The translations under genes were made by a program, and so were the position numbers. A stretch of 64,000 nucleotides of DNA from Haladaptatus sp. R4 (lineage in GTDB: Archaea > Halobacteriota > Halobacteria > Halobacteriales > Haladaptataceae): contig NZ_LWHG01000011.1 in the NCBI RefSeq assembly GCF_001625445.1, positions 558,001 through 622,000 of the forward strand, given 5' to 3'. The notes beneath the pieces are model-generated. The model was not told where the DNA came from, did not search any database, and saw only the letters and a list, made by a program, of their open reading frames with translations. Of the stretch, positions 26,776 to 35,916 are shown in pieces. Within the stretch, counting starts at the first letter, position 1, and each line of letters opens with the position of its first letter.

Positions 26776-26926
26776 TTTCTCACAGTTGCTGCAGTCGCAA
26801 ACCGATCAAAATCTATTCTAACTCATCGTAGCGAGCAGACACGCGTTTTCGCAACCACTTTTCGTTCGAACCTGTCCGATTGCTGGGTCGTAACACGTAT
26901 TCCACGGGACCACGAACCAACGGGCT

Positions 26927-28321
26927 ATGATAGGTATCGTTGGTGGGGGAATCGCCGGATTGGCCGCCGCCTACCGCCTCCAACAGCACGGCTACGACGT
27001 GCAGGTATTCGAAGCGAGCGACGACCTCGGTGGACTCGCCGCGACCTACGAGACGAACGGAGACCGCATCGAGAAGTTCTACCACCACCTCTCCGCCTCG
27101 GAGGAGACCATCATCGACCTCATGGGTGAACTCGGATTGGCCGACGACTTGGAGTGGCCCATCGGGAAGAACGCCTACTACGTCGATGGGGTCGTCCACC
27201 CGCTCGACAAGCCGTGGGAAATCCTCGCCTACCCGCACATGAGCGCCTACGACAAGTTCCGGTTGGCGCTCCTCACGCAGGAAATCGACATCCGCGGCGG
27301 GATTCCAAAGTTCGATTCCTACGAACGACTGGAGGACTACGAGGACGTCCCGATAGACGAGTTCCTAATCGAGCACACCTCGCGCGGTGTCTACGAGAAC
27401 TTCTTCGGGCCGCTTCTGGACGCGAAGTTCGGCAGCAGAAAGGAGGACGTGAGCGCGGCGTGGCTCCTCGGTCGCATCAAGTTCCGCGGCGAGCGCGACC
27501 TCCTGCGCGGCGAACCGCTGGGCTACCTCAGCGGCGGGTTCGGCCGTCTCATCGACGCCCTTGTCGAGGAAGTCGGCAGGGAGAACATCACGACCGGCGT
27601 GTACGTCACCGACCTCGACAGCGAGGACGGACAGGTCACGTCGCTCACGAAGAAACCGGCGGAGAGCGCGGAAGTCGCCGCCGCGGACGGCGGAAGTTCG
27701 GAGGACGACACTGCGACCGAGACGCACGACGTGGACGACGTCGTCGTCGCCGCGATGCCGAACGTCCTCGAAGAGTTGACGGGATACGAGTGCACCATCG
27801 ACTTCCAGGGGGCGGTCTGTGCGCTCGTGACGATGGACGAACCGCTGACCGACACCTACTGGCTCAACATCGGACACGACGCGCCCTTCGGCGCGCTCAT
27901 CGAGCACACCAACTACATCCCGCCGGAGCGCTACGGCGGCGACCACCTGCTGTACGTCGCCAGCTACATTCAGGACTACGAGGAGGAGTTGTGGGGGATG
28001 AACGACGAGGAAGTCGAGGACCTGTGGTTGGGTCACATCGAGGAGATGTTCCCCGACTGGGACCGCTCGTCGGTGTCCGAGTTCCGACTCGCCCGCAACG
28101 CGCGCGCCGCGCCGGTGTACGAACGCGGCTATCTCGACATGGTCGTCCCGTACGACCTCGGAGACGACATCGCGGACGGCATCTACTACGCCGGAATGGC
28201 GAGCAAGGCCCAGTACCCCGAGCGTAGCCTGAACGGCGGCATCGTCGCGGGATACGAATGTGCGGACAGAATCGCGGGCCAGAAAGTCGTCGTCGATCCG
28301 AACGACTGGCAGAAAGAGTAA
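26927..28321 (+). CDS. NAD(P)/FAD-dependent oxidoreductase (amine oxidase/protoporphyrinogen oxidase-like)
   Basis: A 464-residue flavoprotein. The N-terminal Rossmann motif is IGIVGGGIAGLAAAYRLQ, then EASDDLGGLAATYE contacting FAD. A central GYLSGGFGRLIDAL and a C-terminal GIYYAGMASKAQYPERSLNGGIVAG close the FAD site. An acidic insert lies near residues 245-275. The fold resembles protoporphyrinogen oxidase, carotenoid desaturase and UDP-galactopyranose mutase relatives; substrate unknown. Confidence 0.85.
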   Translation: MIGIVGGGIAGLAAAYRLQQHGYDVQVFEASDDLGGLAATYETNGDRIEKFYHHLSASEETIIDLMGELGLADDLEWPIGKNAYYVDGVVHPLDKPWEILAYPHMSAYDKFRLALLTQEIDIRGGIPKFDSYERLEDYEDVPIDEFLIEHTSRGVYENFFGPLLDAKFGSRKEDVSAAWLLGRIKFRGERDLLRGEPLGYLSGGFGRLIDALVEEVGRENITTGVYVTDLDSEDGQVTSLTKKPAESAEVAAADGGSSEDDTATETHDVDDVVVAAMPNVLEELTGYECTIDFQGAVCALVTMDEPLTDTYWLNIGHDAPFGALIEHTNYIPPERYGGDHLLYVASYIQDYEEELWGMNDEEVEDLWLGHIEEMFPDWDRSSVSEFRLARNARAAPVYERGYLDMVVPYDLGDDIADGIYYAGMASKAQYPERSLNGGIVAGYECADRIAGQKVVVDPNDWQKE

Positions 28322-28381
28322 TAACCACCTCGAATACGCCACGAGCAGGGTTTTGCCCGCTCGTCGCTTCCATTATACATC

Positions 28382-29551
28382 ATGGTTGGGGTGGGGCAGT
28401 TGGGAATCATCGGTATCGGCGCAGTGGCGAGTTTCTTCATGGCGTGGACGGTCGGCGCGGGGTGGACGCCGTACGCGCCCGGCGTCGGCGCTCGTCGGAT
28501 GACGGTCATGCGAGCGGCCTTCTTCACCGGTTTGTTCGGGATTCTGGGCGCGGTGGTTCAGGGACAGAACGTCACGGAAGCGATTTCCGCCGGACTCATC
28601 AACGGCGTGACGCTCTCGCCGGTCGCGGCCGTCATCGCGCTCGTCGTCGCCGCCGGACTCGTCGCGATCGGAATCTTCGCGGGCTATCCGCTCGCCACGG
28701 CCTTTACCGCGACTGGTGCGGTCATCGGCGTCGGGTTGGCGCTCGGCGGCGCACCGGCGTACGCGAAGTATCAGCAAATCCTGCTCCTGTGGGTGCTGAC
28801 ACCGGTCTTCTGCGGCGGAATCGCGTATGGACTCGCCCGCCTGATCCGGCGTGACGACGTACCGGACGAGTACTCGATTCCGCTGTTCGGGGTCCTCGTC
28901 GGCCTCATCCTCGCCAACTCGCCGTTCACCTTCCTCGCGCCGGAATCGGGGGGCGCGTCGGTCGCCGCGGTGGCGGCCGAAAGCCTCCCCGTTCCGTCGT
29001 TCGTCGGTCTCGTCGCGGCGACCCTGTTCGTCGCGCTCGTCTTCGGCGCGATACTCCTGATCGAGGTGCGTACCGACGTCAAGACGGGACAGCGACACCT
29101 GCTGTTCGGCATCGGTGCGCTCGTCTCGTTCTCGGCAGGCGGGAGTCAAGTCGGTCTCGCCGTCGGGCCGCTCGCTCCGATGACGATTCCGATAGGACTC
29201 TCGCTCGCCGTCGTCCTGCTGTTCGGCGGTATCGGCGTCATGCTCGGCGCGTGGATGGGTGCGCCGCGGATGATCAAGGCGCTCGCGCGGGACTTCTCGT
29301 CGCTCGGGCCGCGACGGGCGACCGCCGCGCTGATCCCGGCGTTCGCCATCGCGCAGACGGCGGTACTGTTCGGCATACCCGTCTCGTTCAACGAAATCGT
29401 CGTCAGTGCCATCATCGGGAGCGGTTACGCGGCGGGGGCCGGACGCGTCAGCAAGAAGAAGATGTTCTACACCGTCCTCGGGTGGGTCGTCTCGTTGCTC
29501 CTCTCGTTCGTGTTGGCCTACGGCGCGTTCGTCGGCGTCGGACTGATTTAG
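28382..29551 (+). CDS. PiT-like inorganic phosphate permease
   Basis: A 389-residue membrane protein with about ten hydrophobic helices. The N-terminal repeat shows AWTVGAGWTPYAPGVGARRMTVMRA and NVTEAISAGLINGVTLSP (given as AWTVGAGWTPYAPGVG and NVTEAISAGL); the second repeat has SFSAGGSQVGLAVGPL and PVSFNEIVVSAIIGSGY, equivalent positions of the PiT/Pho4 inverted repeat. The canonical GxNDxxN is degenerate, so it may transport another anion. A universal stress gene lies 0.8 kb downstream. Confidence 0.78.
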   Translation: MVGVGQLGIIGIGAVASFFMAWTVGAGWTPYAPGVGARRMTVMRAAFFTGLFGILGAVVQGQNVTEAISAGLINGVTLSPVAAVIALVVAAGLVAIGIFAGYPLATAFTATGAVIGVGLALGGAPAYAKYQQILLLWVLTPVFCGGIAYGLARLIRRDDVPDEYSIPLFGVLVGLILANSPFTFLAPESGGASVAAVAAESLPVPSFVGLVAATLFVALVFGAILLIEVRTDVKTGQRHLLFGIGALVSFSAGGSQVGLAVGPLAPMTIPIGLSLAVVLLFGGIGVMLGAWMGAPRMIKALARDFSSLGPRRATAALIPAFAIAQTAVLFGIPVSFNEIVVSAIIGSGYAAGAGRVSKKKMFYTVLGWVVSLLLSFVLAYGAFVGVGLI

Positions 29552-29656
29552 TCACGTCTCGCGATGCTAACGATTCACCGCGGTTCGTTACCGTAACACC
29601 GCAACTCCGGGTATTTGTCAAAAATCTAGATATCCGTCGCGAGCGTACCACACGAC

Positions 29657-30301
29657 ATGGAGGAGAGCGTTGCTGGCTTCAAGGAGACGGGGGACTGGGT
29701 GACCATCGTCGAACACGGCGAGAGAATCACGACGGCGCTCGAAGCGGAATCCGTCGAAGGCGACTCGTTCGACGACTGGAACGAGTGGCGGCCGAAAGCA
29801 CACGAGCGACTGAGAGAGGACGTCAAAGAGAAGACTGCGGAGCAGGCGAGCGCGTCACGCGGGGAGGGGGAAAAGGCAGGGAAGACGCCGACGGAGGACG
29901 TGAAGACGGCGCGGGAGGAACTCGGAGACACGGTGTCGGAACTCGCCGAGGGCGACATCGACGACGCGGTCGATGAGGGGCAGGACACCATCGAATATGC
30001 GACGCGCGCGGCCGATACGGTCGGGCGGAAAGCGCTTCGAACCGTCGAGGAAACGGTGTACAAACACGTCATGACGCAGGTGTCGCCGGTGTACTTCGAC
30101 AACGAACTCGTCAGCGCGAACGTCGAACGCGATCGGAACGGAAACGAGTACTCCTTCGAGGTGAACATCAACGACGACGACCTCAAGGGTCGCGTCGGCG
30201 ACCGACTGAAGGAGTACGAGGACGTCGACCGCTGGCGCGGCGAGACCGAAAAGCGGACCGATTCCGCCGAGGCCGCCGAGGGGATGGACCCGGTGGAGTG
30301 A
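29657..30301 (+). CDS. DUF5828 family protein
   Basis: A 214-residue, highly charged haloarchaeal protein with no known function. The N-terminal globular part has FKETGDWVTIVEHGERIT and FDDWNEWRPKAHERL, a Glu/Ala-rich linker (about 60-100), and a C-terminal part with YFDNELVSANVERDRNGNEY. No membrane segment or metal motif. The family assignment is from pattern memory. Confidence 0.7.
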   Translation: MEESVAGFKETGDWVTIVEHGERITTALEAESVEGDSFDDWNEWRPKAHERLREDVKEKTAEQASASRGEGEKAGKTPTEDVKTAREELGDTVSELAEGDIDDAVDEGQDTIEYATRAADTVGRKALRTVEETVYKHVMTQVSPVYFDNELVSANVERDRNGNEYSFEVNINDDDLKGRVGDRLKEYEDVDRWRGETEKRTDSAEAAEGMDPVE

Positions 30302-30365
30302 CGACGGTTTTGGACGACGTGAATCGCCGCCATCGATATTCGCGTGGAACACGTTTTAACTCACT

Positions 30366-30806
30366 ATGTACGACCGAATTCTCATCCCCATCGACGGCAG
30401 CGATGCCGCGGAGAACGCGATTCCGTACGCGCTCGACCTCGCAAAGACCTACGACGCCAGCCTGTACACCGTCTCCGTTGTGGACGCGGAGGACGCCGAT
30501 GACGAGGGAGAAAAGCGCGAGGCGATGTACGAGGAGTTCGAGACGGAATCGAAACGGATGGTCGAGGACTTGGTTCGTCGTGCGGAAGAGGAGGATATTC
30601 GGACGACGGCGGGGTCCATCGCGGAGGGAAAACCACACCGTGCGATTCGCCAGTACGCCGAGGAGCAGGACATCGACTGCATCGTGATGGGAACGCACGG
30701 GCGGCGGGGAATTCTGTATCCGCTTCGTCGAAGCGTCACTGAAAAGGTCGCACGTCGGGCGAACGTGCCCGTGTTGATGGTCCGATTGGGAAAAGACGAG
30801 AGTTGA
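30366..30806 (+). CDS. universal stress protein (UspA family)
   Basis: A 146-residue Usp domain: MYDRILIPIDGSDAAENAI and the nucleotide loop VMGTHGRRGILYPLRRSVTEKV, which departs from GxxGxxxGS, so ATP binding may be altered. The spacer has a TTTTAACTC element just before the ATG. Confidence 0.92.
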   Translation: MYDRILIPIDGSDAAENAIPYALDLAKTYDASLYTVSVVDAEDADDEGEKREAMYEEFETESKRMVEDLVRRAEEEDIRTTAGSIAEGKPHRAIRQYAEEQDIDCIVMGTHGRRGILYPLRRSVTEKVARRANVPVLMVRLGKDES

Positions 30807-30812
30807 ACGGAC

Positions 30813-31397
30813 TCAGGCTTCGCCCTCGTCCACGCCGACCGCGTCCGAGATGTCCACGTCCTCGGGTTCGTCGAACCCGCCCACGCGAATCTCGCCGTCG
30901 TCACCTTCGACGTACACGTCGTCGGCAAAGCCGCCCTCCGCGTGCGGGTGGACCGGATCGTCCAGTTTTTCGGGCGTCGATGGCGCTTCCGGCATCTCGT
31001 CGGGCGCGAAGTCGCCGAGCGGGTCGGCGATGGTGATGTCGTGGTTCGAGAAGAACGTCTCGTAGCGCTCGTAATGTTCCTCCAGTTCGTCGCTCGGGAA
31101 CTCCATCATCTCCGTCCAGCCGTGATTGTAGAAGTCGAAGTTGGACTGGATGTGCGTGATTTCGCGGGCTTCCTCCTCCGGCGCGCCCGCTTGGAGCGCG
31201 GCGAGATACGAATCCATCGTCGCATCGAAGAACGCGTCCAAACGTTCCTTCCGCTCCTCCCGGTGCTCCGGGTCGGCCTTCTCCAGAAAGATTCCGGTGT
31301 GCATTCTCACCAATCCGGCCTTCGTTACGTCCCTGACGACCGGCAGTTCGAGTGCCTTCTTCGACGCGAAGTGTCGCGCGTTCTGGTGGATTTTCAT
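30813..31397 (-). CDS. DUF6149 family protein
   Basis: A 194-residue haloarchaeal protein of unknown function, largely helical: MKIHQNARHFASKKALELPV, AFFDATMDSYLAALQAG, IQSNFDFYNHGWTEMMEFP. An acidic C-terminal tail (about 140-194) is rich in Asp, Glu and Gly. ATG 31397 is used because the conserved helix starts there. It is convergent with the Usp gene (6-nt gap) and divergent from the flavoprotein gene. Confidence 0.75.
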   Translation of the reverse strand: MKIHQNARHFASKKALELPVVRDVTKAGLVRMHTGIFLEKADPEHREERKERLDAFFDATMDSYLAALQAGAPEEEAREITHIQSNFDFYNHGWTEMMEFPSDELEEHYERYETFFSNHDITIADPLGDFAPDEMPEAPSTPEKLDDPVHPHAEGGFADDVYVEGDDGEIRVGGFDEPEDVDISDAVGVDEGEA

Positions 31398-31513
31398 GCT
31401 CGTGGCTTGGGACGCGAAGGTCTTCAACGTCCCGACTACCCCCTCTATGTGGTCGTTTGATACCGACTTCCAGATAGCAACCCACTTTAATCCCGACGAA
31501 GAACGTCTCAGAC

Positions 31514-32755
31514 ATGACCGAATCGTACGTGATTATCGGGGATGGTATCGCGGGTAGTTCCGCGGCCGAAACCATCCGTGAAGAGAAGCCAGACGCCGAC
31601 ATCGCAGTCATCACCGACGAAGGTGAAGCGCTGTACAACCGCATTCTCATCAAGGAGTTCGCCAAAGGAAAACTTCCGGAAGCGCCGATCTCCATTCACG
31701 AACCCGACTGGTACGACGAGCGCGACATCGACCTCGAACTGAACACGTTCGTCACCGATATCGACCCGGACGCGCACGAGGTCCACACGCACGCGAGCGG
31801 GACGTACGACTACGACAAACTGCTCGTCGCCACCGGCGGGACGCCGACACAGCTCCCCGTCGATAACAGCGACGCGGACGGCATCCACCACTTCTGGACG
31901 TTCCAGGACGCCCGGCGCATCGCCGAACACGCGGAAGCGGCGGACACCGGAACCGTCATCGGTGCGGGACTGCTCGGCATCGACCTCGCCGCCATCTGCG
32001 CCGCACAGGACGTGGACGCCAAGTACATCATGCGCGGTAACCGCTGGTGGCGCTACGGCCTGAGCCTCGACGGCGCGGAGATCATCCACGACGCACTCGA
32101 AGAGAAGGGCCTCGATATCGTCCTCGAAAGCGGCGTCAACGGCTTCAAGACCGACGACGACGGCAACGTCGTCGCCACCATCGACGCGGACGACAACGAG
32201 TACGAGAGCGACTTCGTCGGCGTCGCCATCGGTCTGAACTTCAACACGGAGTACCTACAGGGCAGCGGCGTCGAGACGGACAACGGTGTCGTCGTCGACC
32301 AGTTCATGCAGACGAGCGTGGACGACATCTACGCAGCGGGGGACATCACACGGTTCTACGACACGATTCTGGACGAGTACGCCCAGAACGGATCGTGGGG
32401 CAGCGCGAAGGAACAGGGTGTCGTCGCCGCAAAGAACATGGTGGCCGACGACGAGGCCGAGGAGTTCCGCTGGGTCTCCTCGTACTCCATCACTCACTTC
32501 GACTTCCCGTTCCTCTCCTTCGGGTTCCCGACGCTGGGCGACGACGAGTGCGAACGGAAGTACAGCGACACCGAGTGGCGGCGTCTCTCGTTCAAGGACG
32601 GCAAACTCGTCGGCGGCGTCCTGATCGGCGACCTCGCCCCGCAGGGCAAGTACAAAGACCTCATCCGCAACGAAGTCGAGTGTGCGGACCAGAAGGAGGT
32701 CCTCCTCGAAAAGCAGTTCGACCCCGAGAAGCTCGCACAGCCACAGGAACAGTAA
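31514..32755 (+). CDS. FAD-dependent pyridine nucleotide-disulphide oxidoreductase
   Basis: A 413-residue two-dinucleotide-fold flavoprotein. FAD-binding YVIIGDGIAGSSAAETI starts at residue 5; the NAD(P)-binding motif VIGAGLLGIDLAAI is near 155; the second FAD contact is DDIYAAGDITRF. No redox-active CxxC is seen, so it resembles rubredoxin/ferredoxin or nitrite-reductase-type NADH oxidoreductases. A TTTAAT element lies 23-30 nt before the ATG, in the divergent spacer. Confidence 0.87.
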   Translation: MTESYVIIGDGIAGSSAAETIREEKPDADIAVITDEGEALYNRILIKEFAKGKLPEAPISIHEPDWYDERDIDLELNTFVTDIDPDAHEVHTHASGTYDYDKLLVATGGTPTQLPVDNSDADGIHHFWTFQDARRIAEHAEAADTGTVIGAGLLGIDLAAICAAQDVDAKYIMRGNRWWRYGLSLDGAEIIHDALEEKGLDIVLESGVNGFKTDDDGNVVATIDADDNEYESDFVGVAIGLNFNTEYLQGSGVETDNGVVVDQFMQTSVDDIYAAGDITRFYDTILDEYAQNGSWGSAKEQGVVAAKNMVADDEAEEFRWVSSYSITHFDFPFLSFGFPTLGDDECERKYSDTEWRRLSFKDGKLVGGVLIGDLAPQGKYKDLIRNEVECADQKEVLLEKQFDPEKLAQPQEQ

Positions 32756-32776
32756 GATCGTCGTGCGATGCGGTGG

Positions 32777-32783
32777 TTTTTTT
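32777..32783 (+). terminator. poly-T terminator
   Basis: Seven T residues about 20 nt after the flavoprotein stop. Confidence 0.5.
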
Positions 32784-32857
32784 GTCGTAGTTTCGAGAGC
32801 GATTGCCCCGGTGACGGGTCGCCACAACAATCGGCTCCGATTGTCTCGACGTGAAGG

Positions 32858-32887
32858 TTTAAGTTCTACCACGACAATCGGTAGCAC
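32858..32887 (+). promoter_or_regulatory. promoter with shared GACAA motif (first small paralogue)
   Basis: TTTAAG at 32858-32863, then GACAATCGGTAGCA from 32873. Spacing between the two elements matches the promoter at 33161. Confidence 0.5.
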
Positions 32888-32911
32888 TGACCACATCGGT
32901 CGGGTGACTTC

Positions 32912-33121
32912 GTGAAATACAAAATCGCTCTCGAACCAGTGGAAACGGTCCCTGACGACGCACGCGTCCGTCACTACGACGAACTCGACTACGGTGCGAA
33001 GGGGCACTTCCCCGACGTCGTCGAGCGTGGCGAACGACTCATCGACCCGGAGACGGCACGCCAGTTCAGCGACGGCGAGTTCGTCAAATACACCGGCTAT
33101 TTCCGCGTCCTGCTCGCGTAG
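32912..33121 (+). CDS. small haloarchaeal protein, paralogue of the next gene
   Basis: A 69-residue protein starting at GTG. The core VETVPDDARVRHYDELDYGAK aligns with TETVPAGVPVRSYDELSDTAQ of the gene at 33197, and both end in a short beta-rich YFRVLLA/YLRVDVA, so they are tandem paralogues. Function unknown. Both carry the same promoter motif and may be co-regulated. Confidence 0.65.
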   Translation: MKYKIALEPVETVPDDARVRHYDELDYGAKGHFPDVVERGERLIDPETARQFSDGEFVKYTGYFRVLLA

Positions 33122-33160
33122 CTTCTATTCTTCACGTTTGTTCACCTTTCAGCCGCAAGC

Positions 33161-33190
33161 TTTAACACTCACTGCGACAATTGATAACAT
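33161..33190 (+). promoter_or_regulatory. promoter with shared GACAA motif (second small paralogue)
   Basis: TTTAAC at 33161-33166 and GACAATTGATAACA from 33176, ending 7 nt before the ATG at 33197. Confidence 0.5.
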
Positions 33191-33196
33191 ATACCA

Positions 33197-33454
33197 ATGG
33201 CATCGAACAGCACGAGTAGTCTGGGGTCTGCATCGACCGGAGAATCGGCGGCGCTCGTCGTCACCCGAACCGAAACCGTGCCAGCGGGCGTTCCGGTGCG
33301 AAGTTACGACGAACTGTCGGACACCGCTCAGGGGTTCTTGGCGGAGTTCGACGGTCACGAGAAGGTCGTCCGGATGACCAGCGACGTGTCCGAGGAGTTC
33401 ACCGAGGACACCGTCATCGTGTTCAACGACTACCTCCGGGTCGACGTGGCGTGA
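33197..33454 (+). CDS. small haloarchaeal protein, paralogue of the previous gene
   Basis: An 85-residue protein. After a Ser-rich leader (1-15) it carries the same SYDELSDTAQGFLAEFDG core and a C-terminal VIVFNDYLRVDVA. No recognised function. The pair probably arose by local duplication including the promoter. Confidence 0.65.
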   Translation: MASNSTSSLGSASTGESAALVVTRTETVPAGVPVRSYDELSDTAQGFLAEFDGHEKVVRMTSDVSEEFTEDTVIVFNDYLRVDVA

Positions 33455-33503
33455 GGAACCAACAACCGAAGCCGTTTTCTCCGGCAGGACGGCATGTAGG
33501 GAT

Positions 33504-33922
33504 ATGAGCATGAGCGGAAGCGGTGAGATGACGCTGGCCTTCGAACTGTCGGCGCTCAAAGAGCTTGCGAGCCCCGGCACCGTCTTCGAGGACGCCCGGC
33601 GCTGGACGCGCTACGTCGGCGTCATCTCCGACCAACCGACATACGTGGTGACGAACTTCACCCGAAAGAATCGCATCCGACAGGATTTCTTCTCCGGTCC
33701 GAAGGGACGGGCCGAAAGCCTCGACAGCGTGAAATCGCAGTTCGACACCGACCGACACGTCTTCGTCGGTACGACCGACGACGACCGTGAACTCGCCGAG
33801 GACCACGGCTGGGAGTTCCTGCACGTCGAAAACGCGCCGAGGCGGCCGAGTGGGACCTGGCGTCCGACGCCGACGAGGACGACGAAGGGAAAGAAGAGGA
33901 CGTGCGCGACGACTGGCCGTAA
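33504..33922 (+). CDS. DUF7124-like protein (frameshift near 33838)
   Basis: An acidic, cytosolic haloarchaeal protein: MSMSGSGEMTLAFELSALKE, VGVISDQPTYVVTNFTRKN, DFFSGPKGRAESLDSVKSQF, DRELAEDHGWEFLHVENA. At about 33836-33840 a base is missing; in the restored frame the tail reads AEAAEWDLASDADEDDEGK then an acidic end and stops at TAA 33920-33922, a plausible haloarchaeal tail, whereas the uncorrected frame becomes Arg/Pro-rich. Corrected length 139 residues. The family name is from memory. Confidence 0.7.
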
Positions 33923-34041
33923 TCCCCCATCGAACGTTCGACCTCGATGCCGTTCGATTTTCACGACGCTGGTGCCGACCGCACGCCACGTGCTACCGTG
34001 GTTCGATAAATTATACCTTCCTGTCATGATTCGGTACGGGT

Positions 34042-34569
34042 ATGCCTGGACCGATTTTCACGGAGGGACACAGCGTTTCACTCCACCCCATCGAGAAAGG
34101 GGATCACGAGTTCGTACAGTACGGCCGCAACCACGACGGAATTCGGGTGCCGTTTTCCAGCGTCGCCATCGAAACGAGCGACGACATCTCGGAGTTGCTC
34201 GACGACGACGAGTACCGACTGCTCATCTGTCGAACCGGCGACGATCCTGAACCGGTCGGCGTCGTCGGGTTCGGGTGGGTCGCGGAGGAGACGAAAATCG
34301 GCTGGTTGCTGTACTGGGTGATCCCCGAACACCACGGCAACGGCTACGCCACGGAGGCGACGACGCTCTTTCTGGACTACGCGTTCCGGGAGTGTGGCTT
34401 CCACAAAGTCAATGCCGAAGTGAACGCGTCGAACGCCGCGTCCGCGGCGGTGTTGGAAAACCTCGGGTTCGAGCGCGAGGGAATCGACCGACAGGAGAGC
34501 TTCGTGGACGGGAACTGGATGGATCAGTACAAGTACGGTCTGCTCGCCGACGAGTGGCTGGACGAGTGA
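34042..34569 (+). CDS. GNAT-family N-acetyltransferase (RimJ/RimL type)
   Basis: A 175-residue acetyltransferase. The acetyl-CoA loop lies in YWVIPEHHGNGYATEATTLF (about 92-111), followed by NAEVNASNAASAAVLENLGF, the RimJ/RimL signature. The substrate may be a protein N-terminus or a small amine. Probably monocistronic, with a TAAATTATA element about 30 nt before the start. Confidence 0.9.
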   Translation: MPGPIFTEGHSVSLHPIEKGDHEFVQYGRNHDGIRVPFSSVAIETSDDISELLDDDEYRLLICRTGDDPEPVGVVGFGWVAEETKIGWLLYWVIPEHHGNGYATEATTLFLDYAFRECGFHKVNAEVNASNAASAAVLENLGFEREGIDRQESFVDGNWMDQYKYGLLADEWLDE

Positions 34570-34605
34570 ACGGCCGGATCCAGTGCTCCGGGGGACACCG
34601 ATCCG

Positions 34606-34844
34606 TCAGCACTCCGCCCGCAGGCGCTGTTTTCCCCGCTCGGTGATCTCGTAACAACACCAGTTCGTGTTTCGCACGAGGTTACGCTCGGCGAGGGAGC
34701 GACAGCGCTCGCGGTGACGCAGTTCGACAGGGCGAGTCGCCGTTCGATGTCGAGTCGAACCTGTATGCCGTCGGCCGCGAGCAATCGGAGGATTCGTTCG
34801 TCTATCGGGCGCAGTCGGTCGGGAACCCCGCTGGCCTGTGCCAT
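34606..34844 (-). CDS. small winged-helix DNA-binding protein (frameshift near 34735)
   Basis: Two overlapping frames join into one 79-residue protein: DRLRPIDERILRLLAADG and QVRLDIERRLA from one, then PVELRHRERCRSLAERNLV and CCYEITERGKQRLRAEC from the other. The join requires one extra C at about 34733-34738 (run GCCC). The result is a complete winged helix of the haloarchaeal phage-repressor-like type, with the wing YEITERGKQRL. ATG 34844. Alternatively it is a decaying gene. Confidence 0.65.
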
Positions 34845-35026
34845 ACGCCACCTCTTTTTTCCGGGGATAAGTAGCTCGCTAAGAGGGGTATTGAGGGGGG
34901 ACGGTCGGTGGGGAGTGCTATTGAGAACTATCCCTACACTGGCGACACCTGTCGGAATTCGTTCGTATCCTCGCACGGCGATACCCGATCACGCCGTTTA
35001 AAATCGTCAGGACCGAACGGACCGGT

Positions 35027-35560
35027 ATGGCAGAACCGCGCGTCCCGGGAGGGAACGGTGCGACGCTCGAACTCCCCTGTGGCGAGACGGTAGCGACCGG
35101 ACGACTCGACATGGGGATGCGCGAGTACGACTGTGACTGTGGCGAATCGCACGCGGTCGTCATGGACGTGCACCCGCCGTCACGCTTCGTTCCCGAATTT
35201 CTCGTGGACATCCTCCGCGAAACCATCGATACGACCGACGAGAACGTCGAGTTCGGCACGCTTCACATCATGGGCGTCGTCATGGAGGAGTTCCCCGAGG
35301 ACGTCGCCAGCGAGGACGTGGCCGACAATCCCGACCTCGGCTATTCGATGGTCTGGGTGACGGACTTCGACTCCCGACGGCTCCACGAAATCGTCGTCGA
35401 ACTCATCGTCGAACTGATGGAACACGCCATCAGCCACGCCGAGGACGACGAGGCGATGAGCCAGTTCGAAGCGGACATGCTGAACTTCGACGTGCCGACC
35501 TTCGTCGATCAGTATCGAGCCGAACGGGACTTCTCCGGCCCACACGACCGCCCCGCGTGA
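35027..35560 (+). CDS. DUF5815 family protein
   Basis: A 177-residue acidic protein of haloarchaea with no assigned function. A CDCGESHAVV cysteine pair with an earlier LPCGETVATG suggests a small metal site. Then FVPEFLVDILRETIDT and a helical C-terminus ELIVELMEHAISHAEDDEAM. Family assignment from pattern memory. Confidence 0.75.
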   Translation: MAEPRVPGGNGATLELPCGETVATGRLDMGMREYDCDCGESHAVVMDVHPPSRFVPEFLVDILRETIDTTDENVEFGTLHIMGVVMEEFPEDVASEDVADNPDLGYSMVWVTDFDSRRLHEIVVELIVELMEHAISHAEDDEAMSQFEADMLNFDVPTFVDQYRAERDFSGPHDRPA

Positions 35561-35641
35561 GGATACTTCCGCCGAACTGACCTCGCCGAGCAGACACTTG
35601 TCTGACAGAGGTTTAAGTGGTGGGCAGCCAACCCTGCTCAT

Positions 35642-35866
35642 ATGTCAGCTCGGGAAGAAACGTTCGAATCCATCCGGCAGGCCGTTACCGAGCACGACGC
35701 TGGTGAACCGCTCACCGCGCGCGAGATTCTCGAACTCCTCGACGAAACGGACGACAGCGGTGGGGAGTTCGGGAGCACACACGAAATCGCGACCGTTCTC
35801 GGACGGCGAGCACGGGCGGGTGACGTACGGGTGATTCGCTCCTCCCCGTACCGGTACGAACTCTAG
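35642..35866 (+). CDS. small helix-turn-helix protein
   Basis: A 74-residue protein with a winged-helix pattern: ESIRQAVTEHDAGEPLTARE, ILELLDE, then STHEIATVLGRRARAGDVRV (recognition helix and wing) and YRYEL. Likely a DNA-binding regulator of unknown target. A TTTAAG TATA element lies about 30 nt before the ATG. Confidence 0.7.
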   Translation: MSAREETFESIRQAVTEHDAGEPLTAREILELLDETDDSGGEFGSTHEIATVLGRRARAGDVRVIRSSPYRYEL

Positions 35867-35916
35867 ATTTTTCCACATACCAAACTACAAGACCCCGGGA
35901 CACGCGCTTCGAGTCG

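Larger units (their letters stand above)
25959..26926. other. 968-bp non-coding repeat region
   Basis: No conserved protein can be read; the open frames here are Arg/Pro-rich with no recognisable domain. The region is built from nested inverted repeats (outer arms 26131-26156 and 26750-26775; inner arms 26238-26255 with 26577-26594 and 26288-26300 with 26520-26532), three copies of the G-rich dispersed motif and a triloop palindrome. It could be a remnant of a non-coding element or an RNA-forming locus. Confidence 0.7.

Noticed and set aside
26045-26831. Several reading frames in the 26-kb spacer
   Set aside because: Arg/Pro-rich, no recognisable domain, and they run through the inverted repeats; better explained as non-coding.
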